Shown one piece after another: positions 19,248 through 28,050 of a stretch of DNA of 64,000 bases; position 1 is the first letter of the stretch; each line of letters opens with the position of its first letter. The DNA is from Verrucomicrobiia bacterium. GTDB taxonomy: Bacteria; Verrucomicrobiota; Verrucomicrobiia; Palsa-1439. The stretch spans positions 57,427-121,426 of the forward strand of contig DATLVI010000015.1 in the NCBI GenBank assembly GCA_035577545.1. Reading direction: 5' to 3'. The notes below the pieces were generated by a model. It was not told where the DNA came from. It ran no database searches and was given only the letters and a program-made list of their open reading frames with translations. The position numbers and the translations under genes were made by a program.

Positions 19248-19996
19248 GTCGGTTCTCCATCGATGGCTGAATGAATCGGCGCTTGGTGTGCCGGATTGAG
19301 GGAAATGTTGCGCGCTAATGATAAATCCTGAAGATGGGTCTCGGAGGGATGCGGGCCGTCAAACGGATACGCCCTTTGTTCGCTGGCTGACGGAGGTCCC
19401 CGCGGCGCCACCGGACTTAGAAAGACGACCGCGGGTATGGCGTCGCTTGGGGTGACAAGCACGCCGCCCGCACGCATCTGACCGTGGTAGCCTCCGGTAA
19501 TGGTGAGATCATGCTGGTAGAGATTTGGGGATTGCTCGCTGGTCCGGGGCGATTTGTTATCGACGCATTTTAAACTGGCAAAGTCGGACAGCGACGGCGC
19601 ACCGCCGGACAGGTCGGTCCAAATCTTCCGTTTGCCGACGCCATGGATGCGATGGTCGACGGCGGCGTGTCCGCTGGAGGCGAACATCACGCAAAACGCG
19701 ATCGCCAGCCACAATGTCGGCGTCAGGGGAAAGTTTATGTCGAAGCCGTATTCCGATACGGCTGACACCAGAAATCCAATCCACGAGAGGACGGAAGCAA
19801 GTTTCTTAACCTGATACTTCTTCGTGGACCGGCATGGGAATAAAGGCGCGGCTTGGTGAACCGCTTTGTTGCGCGACCCGCGTGATGCATCGAGCGTCAT
19901 GGTGTCCGTTGGTGCATGGGACACGCGAGAGGGAAACGCGAACATGACGCCGGCCTCTGCGCTTCTGCGAACCAAGAGGGTAGTATATCCGGCCAC
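19244..19996 (-). pseudogene. Truncated/decayed relative of the N-terminus of the adjacent repeat protein
   Basis: An open frame with no clear start. It contains a signal-peptide-like stretch (LWLAIAFCVMFASSGHAA, coded near 19678-19731), followed by VGKRKIWTDLSGGAPSLSDF. That matches the mature N-terminus of the downstream gene (TGKWEFGSNWSGGAPSISDS) and also keeps an LTI motif after it. Beyond that the similarity stops, the repeats are missing, and the residues become Pro/Ser/His-rich as in non-coding frames. The frame ends in a 4-nt overlap with the start of the intact gene. I read it as the leftover front of a duplicated gene. A short functional secreted protein cannot be excluded. Confidence 0.55.
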
Positions 19997-20134
19997 CTCC
20001 CCGCTTGTCCAGCAAAATTAAGGCTTTGGGATGCGGGAAGCGACTGTCCTTTCGCCGTCAACCTTTCTGACTGGCGGCGGCATGGCGGGAGTAGTAAACT
20101 GCCGGGCACAGACCAGCGAGAAAGGACGGTCCAT

Positions 20135-20716
20135 ATGGCTTTCACATTACAGATTGGAGATAAGGCGCTCGATTTCAAGTTGCCCGCCACGGACGGGAAG
20201 ACCTACCGGCTCGCGGATTTCGATGATGCCCGGGTACTGGTGGTATTTTTTACCTGCAACCATTGTCCCTACGTCACCGGGTCGGACGAAGTGACGAGAC
20301 GCACCGCGGAGCAGTTCGCGTCCCAGGGAGTCAGGTTCGTGGGAATTAATTCCAACAGTCAGAATACGTACGCGGAGGACGGCTTCCCGCACATGGTCGC
20401 GCGGATGGAGGAGAAGAAGTTTCCCTGGGTCTACTTGCGCGATGAATCACAGGACGTGGCCCGCGCTTACGGGGCGTTGCGCACGCCGCACTTCTACGTG
20501 TTCGACCAATCCCGAAAACTCATCTATACGGGCCGGGGGGTGGACACGCCGCGCGACACAAGCAAGATGACGGTGAACGACCTGGAGCGGGCGTTGCGGG
20601 AACATTTGGCGGGGAAACCGGTGAGCCAGCCCAAGACCAATCCCATTGGCTGCAACGTCAAATGGGACGGGAAGGACGCGCACTGGATGCCGGCCGAGGC
20701 CTGCGATCTGGTCTAG
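20135..20716 (+). CDS. Thioredoxin-like (AhpC/TSA-type) redox protein
   Basis: 193 residues from ATG 20135, preceded by AAAGGACGG. Thioredoxin fold with the active-site segment [15 protein letters not shown], a Cys-Asn-His-Cys pair at the end of the first beta strand. Further on are FVGINSNSQ, the cis-Pro region [12 protein letters not shown], and the closing LVYTGR-like strand ([13 protein letters not shown]). This is the 'thioredoxin family protein' group with CxxC and a long insertion, usually cytoplasmic; no signal peptide is present. It may act as a peroxiredoxin or a general disulfide reductase. The SDR gene starts 4 nt after its stop, so they form a unit. Confidence 0.88.
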   Translation: MAFTLQIGDKALDFKLPATDGKTYRLADFDDARVLVVFFTCNHCPYVTGSDEVTRRTAEQFASQGVRFVGINSNSQNTYAEDGFPHMVARMEEKKFPWVYLRDESQDVARAYGALRTPHFYVFDQSRKLIYTGRGVDTPRDTSKMTVNDLERALREHLAGKPVSQPKTNPIGCNVKWDGKDAHWMPAEACDLV

Positions 20717-20719
20717 GCG

Positions 20720-21724
20720 ATGCGAGTTTTGATCATCGGCGGGACGGGACTGATCAGCCGGGGGATCGTCAAGCATCTGCTGGCGCGGAATGCCGAGGTC
20801 ACCGTCTTCAATCGCGCGCAACGCGAGGACACCTTGCCTGCCGGGGTGAAGCGACTCACCGGCGACCGCAACCAGATTGCGGATTTCGAACGGCAGTTCG
20901 CGGCGGCACGCTTCGACGTGGTCATCGACATGATCTGCTTCACGCCCGAGCAGGCGGACAGCGCCGTGCGCGCCTTCCGTGGCCGCTGCGAGCAGTTGAT
21001 TTTCTGTTCGACCGTCTGTACTTATGGCGTGAAGGTGCCGCCGCAGGTGCTGGTCGACGAGTCGTTCCCGCAGGAACCCATCACCGGTTACGGACGCAAC
21101 AAGCTGGCCTGCGAACAAATCTTTCGTCGCGCCCAGGAGGGGCGACATTTTCAAGTGACAATCGTCCGTCCGAGTAGCACCTACGGCGCCGGGGCGCCAT
21201 TGATCGACAACCTGGAACCCAACGCCGTGGCGTGGGACCGTATTGAGCGTGGGCAGCCGGTGCTCTGCGCCGGCGATGGATTGGGCCTGTGGCAATCCAC
21301 GCATCGCGACGATTGCGGCAAACTTTTCGCTTACGCGGCGCTCAATTCGCGAACGTACGGTCAGGATTACAACGCCACGCGGGATGAGGTCTTGACGTGG
21401 CGGGACTATCATCGCCAGGCGGCCGCTGCGCTTGGCAAGACGGCGCACCTGGTGTTCATGCCAGCCGCCTGGATTGTGCGTCATGATCCGCAGCGGTTCG
21501 GTTTGCTCCACGAGATTACCCAATTTCACGGTGCGTACAACTCGGCCAAGGCCCGCCGCGACGTTCCCGAATTCAAATGTGAGGTGGATCTGACGCGGGG
21601 CGCGACCGAGACATTTGCGGACATGCGACGACGGGGAGTCTGGCGAGATAGTAGTGGTGATTCGCTCTACCAGACAATGATCGACGAGGCACTGGCGACG
21701 GGCATCGAGCCGGTTCAGGCTTGA
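20720..21724 (+). CDS. NAD-dependent epimerase/dehydratase family protein (extended SDR)
   Basis: 334 residues. Rossmann nucleotide site GGTGLISRGIVKHLL at the N-terminus, dinucleotide-ribose region DRNQIADFERQ, and a catalytic Tyr-x-x-x-Lys in GYGRNKLACE with an upstream Ser/Thr pair (FCSTVCTYG). The Gly motif GGTGLIS instead of GGTGFIG and the DYNATRDEVLTWRDY segment place it near the atypical SDRs related to plant CSP41/isoflavone-reductase-like proteins, common in environmental bacteria. The substrate is unknown, probably a nucleotide-sugar or similar. It follows the thioredoxin-like gene directly. Confidence 0.85.
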   Translation: MRVLIIGGTGLISRGIVKHLLARNAEVTVFNRAQREDTLPAGVKRLTGDRNQIADFERQFAAARFDVVIDMICFTPEQADSAVRAFRGRCEQLIFCSTVCTYGVKVPPQVLVDESFPQEPITGYGRNKLACEQIFRRAQEGRHFQVTIVRPSSTYGAGAPLIDNLEPNAVAWDRIERGQPVLCAGDGLGLWQSTHRDDCGKLFAYAALNSRTYGQDYNATRDEVLTWRDYHRQAAAALGKTAHLVFMPAAWIVRHDPQRFGLLHEITQFHGAYNSAKARRDVPEFKCEVDLTRGATETFADMRRRGVWRDSSGDSLYQTMIDEALATGIEPVQA

Positions 21725-21737
21725 GAGCGAGTTGATG

Positions 21738-22526
21738 CTAGCGGAGCAGGCTTGTGTACATCGGCCTGACGTGGACGGGCCCGCCGCTGAAATAAAAGGT
21801 CTTTTCGTATGAGAATGTTTTTGTGAGGCAGTCGAAGGTCAGCGTGCGTGGGGCGTCGGTGAAATTCGGATCATACACGTGGAAGGCAACCTGCCCGGGT
21901 TGCGTGGGCGCGATCTCTTCAAAGACCGTGACAGCGTGGTTGATATTCACCCCGGGGAAATTATAGAGCCACACCACCATCGGGTGGCCCTGGTGCAGCC
22001 AATTTTGCAGGTCTTCGCTCATGCGCGCCTGGTGTTCGGGTGAGGGCACAAAGGGCATGGGAAACTTCCGCAGATGAAAATAGGTCGTCCACCCGGCCCC
22101 CATGTTCGCGCGCAACAGACGGCCTTCGCGTTCGCTCAATTCGTGCAGGTTGGCAAAGCCCGGGAAAACAACGCGTTTGTCCGGAGGTTCGCTGGGCCAC
22201 CACGCCGCCCGGTCGCGCACCTCACGAACGCGGCGCGCCAGTTCCTCAACCGGAACGGGCGACGCCTGCGGCTCGAACTGGGCGTGTTTCCAGAATTGCA
22301 CGACGCCCGCGGCCATGATGAAGCAGCGGCGGGTGTAGGAGCGTTCGCGTTGCTGCGGGTTTGCATCCGCGACGTGAACACCATTTTGGTAGTTGAAAAC
22401 CAATTCATTGGCGTAGGCGAAAGTATCGTGGTGAAAATCGAAGGGCCGTCCCGCGCCAGTGGTCGGTTGGACCGACGCGCAGCCCGCGGAAATCATCACC
22501 AAGCCGACCGCAATCAAGATTCGCAT
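21738..22526 (-). CDS. Lipoprotein, possible papain-like (C39-type) fold
   Basis: 262 residues from ATG 22526. Lipobox LVMISAGCASVQ gives a lipid anchor on the Cys. Three segments suggest a papain-like fold of the peptidase C39 kind: a Cys before a hydrophobic helix (RRCFIMAAGVVQFW), a His in VNINHAVTVFEE, and Asp-Pro-Asn in FHVYDPNF. The order Cys-His-Asp/Asn is that of the family, but the spacing is not verified and proteolysis is not shown. An in-frame GTG at 22547 would add 7 residues. It overlaps the end of the hpnK-like gene by 13 nt and is probably cotranscribed with it. Confidence 0.65.
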   Translation of the reverse strand: MRILIAVGLVMISAGCASVQPTTGAGRPFDFHHDTFAYANELVFNYQNGVHVADANPQQRERSYTRRCFIMAAGVVQFWKHAQFEPQASPVPVEELARRVREVRDRAAWWPSEPPDKRVVFPGFANLHELSEREGRLLRANMGAGWTTYFHLRKFPMPFVPSPEHQARMSEDLQNWLHQGHPMVVWLYNFPGVNINHAVTVFEEIAPTQPGQVAFHVYDPNFTDAPRTLTFDCLTKTFSYEKTFYFSGGPVHVRPMYTSLLR

Positions 22527-23236
22527 GCTTTTAGTTCCAATAGACACTGCACATCGGCGTCATTATTCACTGTGCGCGGGTGAAAGTAAAACTCATGGAG
22601 CCCGCCCGTCAGTTGTCGCGCGGCGTCCACCACTTCCCGGGCTTGCATGCGAAATGTCCGGCCAAGACCCCAGGTTGTGTCGCTATGGCGGTATGGGCAG
22701 CGCCGACGTCGTGCTTCCATGAATAGTTTGTCAGTAATCCCGAAGACGACCATGCCCGGCTGAGGCGTGAAAAAGCGCGGTTTACCCAGGCGAATCCAGC
22801 CTTTGAATTGGGATGGCAGGACATTCAGTAGCGCGGAGTATACAAATGGATGGGCGTGGAGATGATGGTGCGAGTTGACAAAGGGGCAGGGCAAGCCGGT
22901 TGCCTGAAACAACTCCCATTGTACCCTTACCTCGTCGCGCATCAATCGCCGCGCTCTGGAGGACAATCCGATGGCCCACCCGGCGCGAGAGTGTGATTCG
23001 CCCCACGGCCAGGCGACGCGCGTGATGGGTTGCGAGTCGCAAAGGTGCAGATGCCAGCCAACTTGCAGCCCCGGATTCTCTCGCGCCAGGCGGACGGCAT
23101 CTTCGGTGGCCGGTTGGCCCATCATCAAGCTGGCGCCGTGCAACGCGCCGCGACGATGGGCGTGGACGATGGCGCGGTTGACTTCCGGGCTCATCCCGAA
23201 ATCATCCGCGATGAAAACCACTTCCCTGTCGTTCAT
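22514..23236 (-). CDS. YdjC/ChbG-family deacetylase, HpnK-like
   Basis: 240 residues from ATG 23236. Metal-dependent carbohydrate deacetylase fold: Asp-Asp in FIADDFGMS (residues 11-12), the metal His pair in GWHLHLC (62, 64), and a His-rich NSHHHLHAHP (121-130). HpnK of hopanoid producers belongs to this family and removes the acetyl group from GlcNAc-bacteriohopanetetrol. The next two genes resemble HpnA and HpnI, so an HpnK-like role is plausible. No squalene-hopene cyclase gene lies in the window, so the acceptor lipid is unknown. It is divergent from the hpnA-like gene with 22 nt between starts. Confidence 0.8.
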   Translation of the reverse strand: MNDREVVFIADDFGMSPEVNRAIVHAHRRGALHGASLMMGQPATEDAVRLARENPGLQVGWHLHLCDSQPITRVAWPWGESHSRAGWAIGLSSRARRLMRDEVRVQWELFQATGLPCPFVNSHHHLHAHPFVYSALLNVLPSQFKGWIRLGKPRFFTPQPGMVVFGITDKLFMEARRRRCPYRHSDTTWGLGRTFRMQAREVVDAARQLTGGLHEFYFHPRTVNNDADVQCLLELKACES

Positions 23237-23258
23237 GTTTGACGTAGATTCTGCCTCA

Positions 23259-24278
23259 ATGTTTGCGTCGAGGCAATTCCTGATCACCGGTGGCACCGGG
23301 TTTATCGGCCGCCATGTGGTGCGCCGGCTGCTCGTCCAGGGCGCGAGTGTGCGTCTCTTCTGTCGGACGCCGGAGAAAGCGCGACGGTTGTTTGGTGATC
23401 AAGTTGAAATTGCGCGCGGGGACCTTTGTGATCGCGCCAGTATCGCAGCGGCAATACCGGGTTGCAACACGGTCATCCATCTGGGCGCGGCATTTCAGTT
23501 TGGGCGGAAGGCGCGGCGGGTCAACGACGAGACAAATGTCCGCGGGACGAAGTATCTGCTGGAAGCTGGTGAACGGAGCGGTATCCAGCGGTTTGTCCAT
23601 GTAAGTTCCTGCGGTGTGCTGGAGGGCCGCCACGGATTGCTGTCGGAGCGCGATTTCCCAAGCGACGTCGGTACGCGGGAATCGTATCGCCGATCCAAGT
23701 GGCTGGGCGAGATGGCCGCGTTGGAAGCGGCGCGCCGCGGTGTGCCAGTGACGATTGCCAGCCCGACGAGTCCGCTCGGTGAGGGGGACGAAGCGCCGAC
23801 GCCGACGGGAAGGATCGTACAGGATTATCTGCGTGGCCGTTTTCCATTCAGCGCGCGGGTGCAGTTGAATTTCATCCACGTGGCTGATTTGGCGGAGGGC
23901 GTCCTGGCCGTGGCGGAGCGGGGCCAGACCGGCGAGCGGTATTTGCTCGGTCATCATAACGTGTGGCTCGATGAATTTCTTCGAGTGCTGGCGCGGATCA
24001 CGAATCGGCCGGTTCCGCGGTTCACCCTGCCGCAACCCGCGATTACATTGGCGGGGGCGATCGGTGAAGCGTTGGGAAGTGAACGGATCTGTCGGGAAAC
24101 AGCAGCGCATGCTCGGCGGCGGCAGTGGTTCGACTTCTCGAAGGCGGCGGGGGAACTGGGCTGGAGCGCGCGGACCCCCATGGAAGCGATTGCTCTCGAA
24201 GCCGTCCAGTGGTTCCAAGGAGTGACAACATCGAACACGGATCTGGTACTGACGGAATCAAATGTCGCGACATCTTGA
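23259..24278 (+). CDS. HpnA-like sugar epimerase / reductase (extended SDR)
   Basis: 339 residues from ATG 23259; an ATG at 23235 would add 8 residues but collide with the divergent start. NAD-binding GGTGFIGRHVVRRLL, active-site YRRSKWLGE, and the segments APTPTGRIVQDYLRG and LNFIHVADLAEGVL plus GERYLLGHHNVWL. These match the HpnA (hopanoid-associated sugar epimerase) pattern I know, where PTPTGR and NxVHVDDVAEGH stand in the same places. HpnA is not required for hopanoid synthesis in tested strains and its substrate is uncertain. It is the first gene of a tight eight-gene plus-strand run to 31185. Confidence 0.78.
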   Translation: MFASRQFLITGGTGFIGRHVVRRLLVQGASVRLFCRTPEKARRLFGDQVEIARGDLCDRASIAAAIPGCNTVIHLGAAFQFGRKARRVNDETNVRGTKYLLEAGERSGIQRFVHVSSCGVLEGRHGLLSERDFPSDVGTRESYRRSKWLGEMAALEAARRGVPVTIASPTSPLGEGDEAPTPTGRIVQDYLRGRFPFSARVQLNFIHVADLAEGVLAVAERGQTGERYLLGHHNVWLDEFLRVLARITNRPVPRFTLPQPAITLAGAIGEALGSERICRETAAHARRRQWFDFSKAAGELGWSARTPMEAIALEAVQWFQGVTTSNTDLVLTESNVATS

Positions 24279-25440
24279 ATGGCTGCTCATCAGCTGGTCC
24301 CTGCTGGCCTTTTGCTGGTGGGGGATCGCGCTCTGGCTGGTCTTCCGCGAACGTCGCAAAACATGTTCGCAAAAAACGGGTGGAAGCGATGCCGTCCAGC
24401 AGAATCGACCCACGCTATCCATCTTCAAGCCCATCCCGTCTTTGCACGGTGCCGCACCTTCCTCACAACTGGTCGGCGCTCTGGAGTCGTTTGTCAGCCA
24501 GTTGACCGCGGATACCGAGATGTTGCTGGGGATCGAGGACACGGAAGCGCTGTCTTGGGAGCCCGTCATCGCGAAGTGGCGGCAGACGTATACGGAAGCA
24601 AAGCTGAACGTGATTGTTGCCCCACGGCCCGCGCAGTTCCGCAGTCCGAAGGTTTCCTGGTTTCATCATCTGGCGCGATACGCCGATGGCGAAGTGTGGC
24701 TGTGGAGCGACGCGGACATTGTTGCGCCAGCAAGATCGCTGGACGCAATGCGGCGGGAGTTTTCGGAGAGTGACGCCGGGATGTTGACGAGTCCGTATGT
24801 GGTACGGAACGCAGGGTCTGCGCCGATGATGTTGGAGGCGTTGTTTGCGAACATGGAGTTTTATCCCGGCGTGCTCTTTTGCCGACAAATGGGCCCGGTG
24901 CGATTCGGGTTGGGACCGGCGATGATGTTTTCTGCCGCGCGTTTTCGCGAACGCGCCCAGTGGGAGAAACTGGGCGCGCGCATGGCGGACGACAACGCGC
25001 TCGGTCGGGCCCTGGCACCGGTGAAGATTAGCGAAACCACGGTGGCGACGTTTGCGGCGGAGTCCACCTGGCGCGATGCAGTCCAGCATTATTTCCGTTG
25101 GAAAAAAACGGTGCGCTGGTGCCAACCCGCTGGGTTTGCCGGGCTGATTATCATCCAGCCGACGCTGGGGTGGCTTCTGGCAATCCTGATGCATCCGCTC
25201 AGCGCGGTTGCCTGGCTCGGATTTGTGGCGACGGGACAGGTTGAAGTGCTGACGGCTGCGACTTTGTTTTGGCTGATCGGGTGCGAATTACGCTCGTGGT
25301 CGGCGGTCATTTTGTGGAGCCTGCTGCTGCGACCGCTGACGTGGGTTGCCTGCTGGATGCCCTGGCCGGTCGTGTTCCGCTCGCAGAAACGGAAGTGGTG
25401 GAGCTTGTATCATTCAGTGCCGCTGGAGGGAGAATCATGA
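24262..25440 (+). CDS. Glycosyltransferase family 21 type, HpnI-like
   Basis: 392 residues; the ATG lies 17 nt inside the end of the hpnA-like gene. One N-terminal membrane helix, then a GT-A domain, then two or three membrane segments at the C-terminus. GT21 motifs: D-x-D type WLWSDADIV, Asp-Asp in ARMADDNALG, and RW in HYFRWKKTVRW with QPAGFAG, the (Q/R)xxRW pattern of ceramide glucosyltransferase-like enzymes. HpnI, which adds GlcNAc to bacteriohopanetetrol, is of this family. Here it should transfer a sugar from a UDP-sugar to a lipid at the inner membrane. Which lipid is unknown. Confidence 0.78.
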   Translation: MSRHLEWLLISWSLLAFCWWGIALWLVFRERRKTCSQKTGGSDAVQQNRPTLSIFKPIPSLHGAAPSSQLVGALESFVSQLTADTEMLLGIEDTEALSWEPVIAKWRQTYTEAKLNVIVAPRPAQFRSPKVSWFHHLARYADGEVWLWSDADIVAPARSLDAMRREFSESDAGMLTSPYVVRNAGSAPMMLEALFANMEFYPGVLFCRQMGPVRFGLGPAMMFSAARFRERAQWEKLGARMADDNALGRALAPVKISETTVATFAAESTWRDAVQHYFRWKKTVRWCQPAGFAGLIIIQPTLGWLLAILMHPLSAVAWLGFVATGQVEVLTAATLFWLIGCELRSWSAVILWSLLLRPLTWVACWMPWPVVFRSQKRKWWSLYHSVPLEGES

Positions 25441-25503
25441 AACAAATCCCGCAATTACAGCGGTCATCGCACCAACGGACGTTCGTCGTTGGAGGCTGAT
25501 GCT

Positions 25504-27741
25504 GTGAGCGAACGCGTGGTGGTTACCGGTGTCGGCGCTGTCACCCCATTGGGCCTGGATTTTCCGACCACATGGCAGCGGCTCGTGTCGGGCGAAGAGG
25601 CGACCGCGCCGGTCACTCTGTTTGACATCGCTGGCTGCCGTTGCAAACAGGCCGCGACGGCGCGATTACCCGATCTTCCCGATCTCACTCCCAAGAAGTT
25701 GTCGCGGCTTTCGCGGGCCAGCCGTCTTGCATTGCCGGCCGCGCGTGAAGCGTTGGCGAATGCTCGATTGCTGAATGACCGCGGACGATCGCGTTTGGCG
25801 CAGCTGGCCCTTTCCGTTAGCACTACGGGCGGCGGCATGGCGCTGGGCGAACAGTTCCTGCGGGCGATGCTGACGCAGCAGCGCGTGTCGCAGCAGTTCT
25901 TCCGGGTCGCGCGCTATCAAGCACAGAACCAGGTGCATGATTTGCACCAACACCTTGGTTTTCGCGGGCCGATGACGATTGTGGCGAACGCCTGCGCCAG
26001 CGGCGCCAACGCGATCGGCCACGGCGCGGATTTGATTCGTTCTGGCCGGTGCGACTGCGTGCTGGTCGGGGGCTTCGAAGCGTTGACGGAATTGATCTAC
26101 GTGGGGTTCGATTGCCTGCAGGCCATGAGCCCCGAGCGCTGCCGCCCGTTCGACGTGGGACGCAATGGCTTGATGCTCGGGGAAGCAGCGGCGTTTGCGG
26201 TGCTGGAATCGGAGCCTCATGCACAGGCGCGCGGTGCCACCATCCTGTGTGAACTGGCGGGCTACGGACATGGAACCGATCTGCATCATTTGACGCAACC
26301 GCATCCCAACGGAGTTGCTGCCGTAGCCGCAATGCGACAGGCGATCAACGAAGCGGACTGTCGCGCATCCGATATCGGCTATGTGAACGCGCACGGCACC
26401 GGCACGCCGCTCAATGACTCGAGCGAAGGCGCGGCGATCGCTGCAGTATTTGGCGAAGGTGGCGCGATCCCGTCGCAGTTGCGCATCAGTTCCACGAAGG
26501 CCGCGATTGGCCACACGCTCGGCGCGGCGGGCAGCATCGAAGCCTTGTTTGCGGTGGCGGCGTTGCAGTCGGGACAACTCCCACCGAATCTGAATGTCCG
26601 ACAGCCGGAAGCAGTGGTGGCCGCGAGCCTGGTGAAAGTGGGAGAGCAACAAACCGGAATGGGAGCGACGTTGACCGTGAATCTCGGGTTTGGCGGGTCG
26701 AACGCCGCGCTGGTTTTCAAGAGGTACGATCAAGGCGCTACGCGCCGAGCGCGTGGCAGCGGTCATCGATCGCCGTTGGAACTGGCCATTTGCGGGATGG
26801 GCGCGGTGTTACCATCGGAAACGCCGCAACGGATGAAAGGGTTGCACGCGGCGACGGGGGAGCACACGGTGCTTTGCGTGGACAGAACCCGGGAGCCACT
26901 GGCGACGTTGCAGAATGAGTCACGCGTGCGCCGGGCCAGCCCGATCGCACTGTATATGCTGGCTGCAGCGCAACAGGCGTTGGCCGCAGATCCTTCGATC
27001 TCCCGGGACCGTCTGGGCATTGTTGCGACCTTCAACACGGGCGCGGTTGTGGCTACACGGCGGTTTTTTGAAGGGGTGGTCAAATCGGGGCAGCGGTTTG
27101 CCAGTCCCAATGTGTTTCCCGAGACCGTTTTCAATTCACCAACCAGCCACGTGGCGGCGGTGCTGGGCGTGGCTGGACCGTGCTCTTCGCTCGTCAGTGA
27201 CGACACGGCATGGGTCAATGGAATCAGCGTGGCCGCGACATGGCTGGCGAACGGGTTGGTGGAACACGTGTTGGTGATCGGGGCGGAGGAACTCGATCCC
27301 ATCGCCATCGACGCCTACCGACGCGCCGGTTGGTTATCGCCACCCGTGCGGACGGGTTTTGTGCCGAGCGAGGGAGCCGGCGCATTGCTCCTGCGGCGGG
27401 CGGAATCTGGAAAGGGACTACGCATCGCGCAGTGGGCGGAAGGTTTCACCTACCACAAGCGTTGCGACGCGCTGGCGTCGGCGCAGGAATGTCTCGCGCA
27501 ATTTCCAACGGACGTCCTTCGTTGTCGCAACGCGCCGCACAACTGGTTCCACCACGTCGAGGAACAGTTGCCCGGTGGGAAAACCCTGTCATTGCCCTAT
27601 CGCGGCGACGCATTTGTGGCGTCAGCAGCCTGGAGCACGATCGACGCGGCGGAAGCAACGGGCCGCGAGGGACGGAAGATTTTGTTGCCCGTCTGGGGTC
27701 TAAGCGGGCAATGTTCCGCTTTGCTTTTGGCTGCGGAATGA
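25504..27741 (+). CDS. Fused beta-ketoacyl synthase plus catalytically dead ketosynthase (KS-CLF-like)
   Basis: 745 residues from GTG 25504, chosen because GGAGG lies 8 nt before it. Domain 1 (1-405) is a complete FabF-type ketosynthase: Cys164 in ANACASGAN, His297 in NAHGTGTPLND, and His337 in KAAIGHTLGAAG. Domain 2 (about 426-745) is a second thiolase-fold ketosynthase without the triad: the nucleophile region reads LVSDDTAWVNG with no Cys, and neither HGTGT nor KxxxGH is found. KS partners of this kind act as chain-length factors in type II polyketide and aryl-polyene systems, where KS and CLF are normally separate proteins. The ACP gene follows after 28 nt. Confidence 0.85.
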   Translation: MSERVVVTGVGAVTPLGLDFPTTWQRLVSGEEATAPVTLFDIAGCRCKQAATARLPDLPDLTPKKLSRLSRASRLALPAAREALANARLLNDRGRSRLAQLALSVSTTGGGMALGEQFLRAMLTQQRVSQQFFRVARYQAQNQVHDLHQHLGFRGPMTIVANACASGANAIGHGADLIRSGRCDCVLVGGFEALTELIYVGFDCLQAMSPERCRPFDVGRNGLMLGEAAAFAVLESEPHAQARGATILCELAGYGHGTDLHHLTQPHPNGVAAVAAMRQAINEADCRASDIGYVNAHGTGTPLNDSSEGAAIAAVFGEGGAIPSQLRISSTKAAIGHTLGAAGSIEALFAVAALQSGQLPPNLNVRQPEAVVAASLVKVGEQQTGMGATLTVNLGFGGSNAALVFKRYDQGATRRARGSGHRSPLELAICGMGAVLPSETPQRMKGLHAATGEHTVLCVDRTREPLATLQNESRVRRASPIALYMLAAAQQALAADPSISRDRLGIVATFNTGAVVATRRFFEGVVKSGQRFASPNVFPETVFNSPTSHVAAVLGVAGPCSSLVSDDTAWVNGISVAATWLANGLVEHVLVIGAEELDPIAIDAYRRAGWLSPPVRTGFVPSEGAGALLLRRAESGKGLRIAQWAEGFTYHKRCDALASAQECLAQFPTDVLRCRNAPHNWFHHVEEQLPGGKTLSLPYRGDAFVASAAWSTIDAAEATGREGRKILLPVWGLSGQCSALLLAAE

Positions 27742-27769
27742 CCTAAATAACTGGTAGAGGATAGGGCAC

Positions 27770-28039
27770 ATGGCTGATGTCTCGCTGGATGAATTGAAGA
27801 AAATGGTTGTCGAAAACTGCGTCCTGAAGGTCAAACCCGATGAGATCGGGGAAGGGACCCCGTTATTCGGGCCGGGAAGCGTGGGGTTGGACTCGTTGGA
27901 CGCGCTGCAATTGACGGTGGCCATCGAGCAGCAGTTCGGGATTGTGATCAACGACGCCCAAGTCGCGCGGCAAGCGTTGCAATCGCTCGGCGCCCTGCGT
28001 CATTGGCTGGCGCAGCAGCCTGGCGCCGGCGCGAAATAG
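27770..28039 (+). CDS. Acyl carrier protein
   Basis: 89 residues, typical ACP size. Phosphopantetheine site Ser42 in SVGLDSLDALQL; helix I LDELKKMVVENCVLK and helix III around INDAQVARQAL. Slightly long at the C-terminus (HWLAQQPGAGAK). Placed between the fused ketosynthase and the halogenase-like flavoprotein, so it should be the dedicated carrier of this pathway, not the housekeeping fatty acid ACP. No phosphopantetheinyl transferase lies in the window. Confidence 0.92.
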   Translation: MADVSLDELKKMVVENCVLKVKPDEIGEGTPLFGPGSVGLDSLDALQLTVAIEQQFGIVINDAQVARQALQSLGALRHWLAQQPGAGAK

Positions 28040-28050
28040 CGGTGGTGCTC

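Noticed and set aside
23259..24278. Plain nucleotide-sugar epimerase instead of an HpnA-like protein
   Set aside because: The PTPTGR and NFIHVADLAEG segments are specific to the HpnA group as I know it. Function remains uncertain, so no gene symbol was given.
25437..25499. 20-codon frame between the HpnI-like and ketosynthase genes, overlapping by ATGA
   Set aside because: It has no recognisable motif. The Shine-Dalgarno GGAGG at its end serves the GTG start of the ketosynthase. It could be a coupling leader but cannot be supported.
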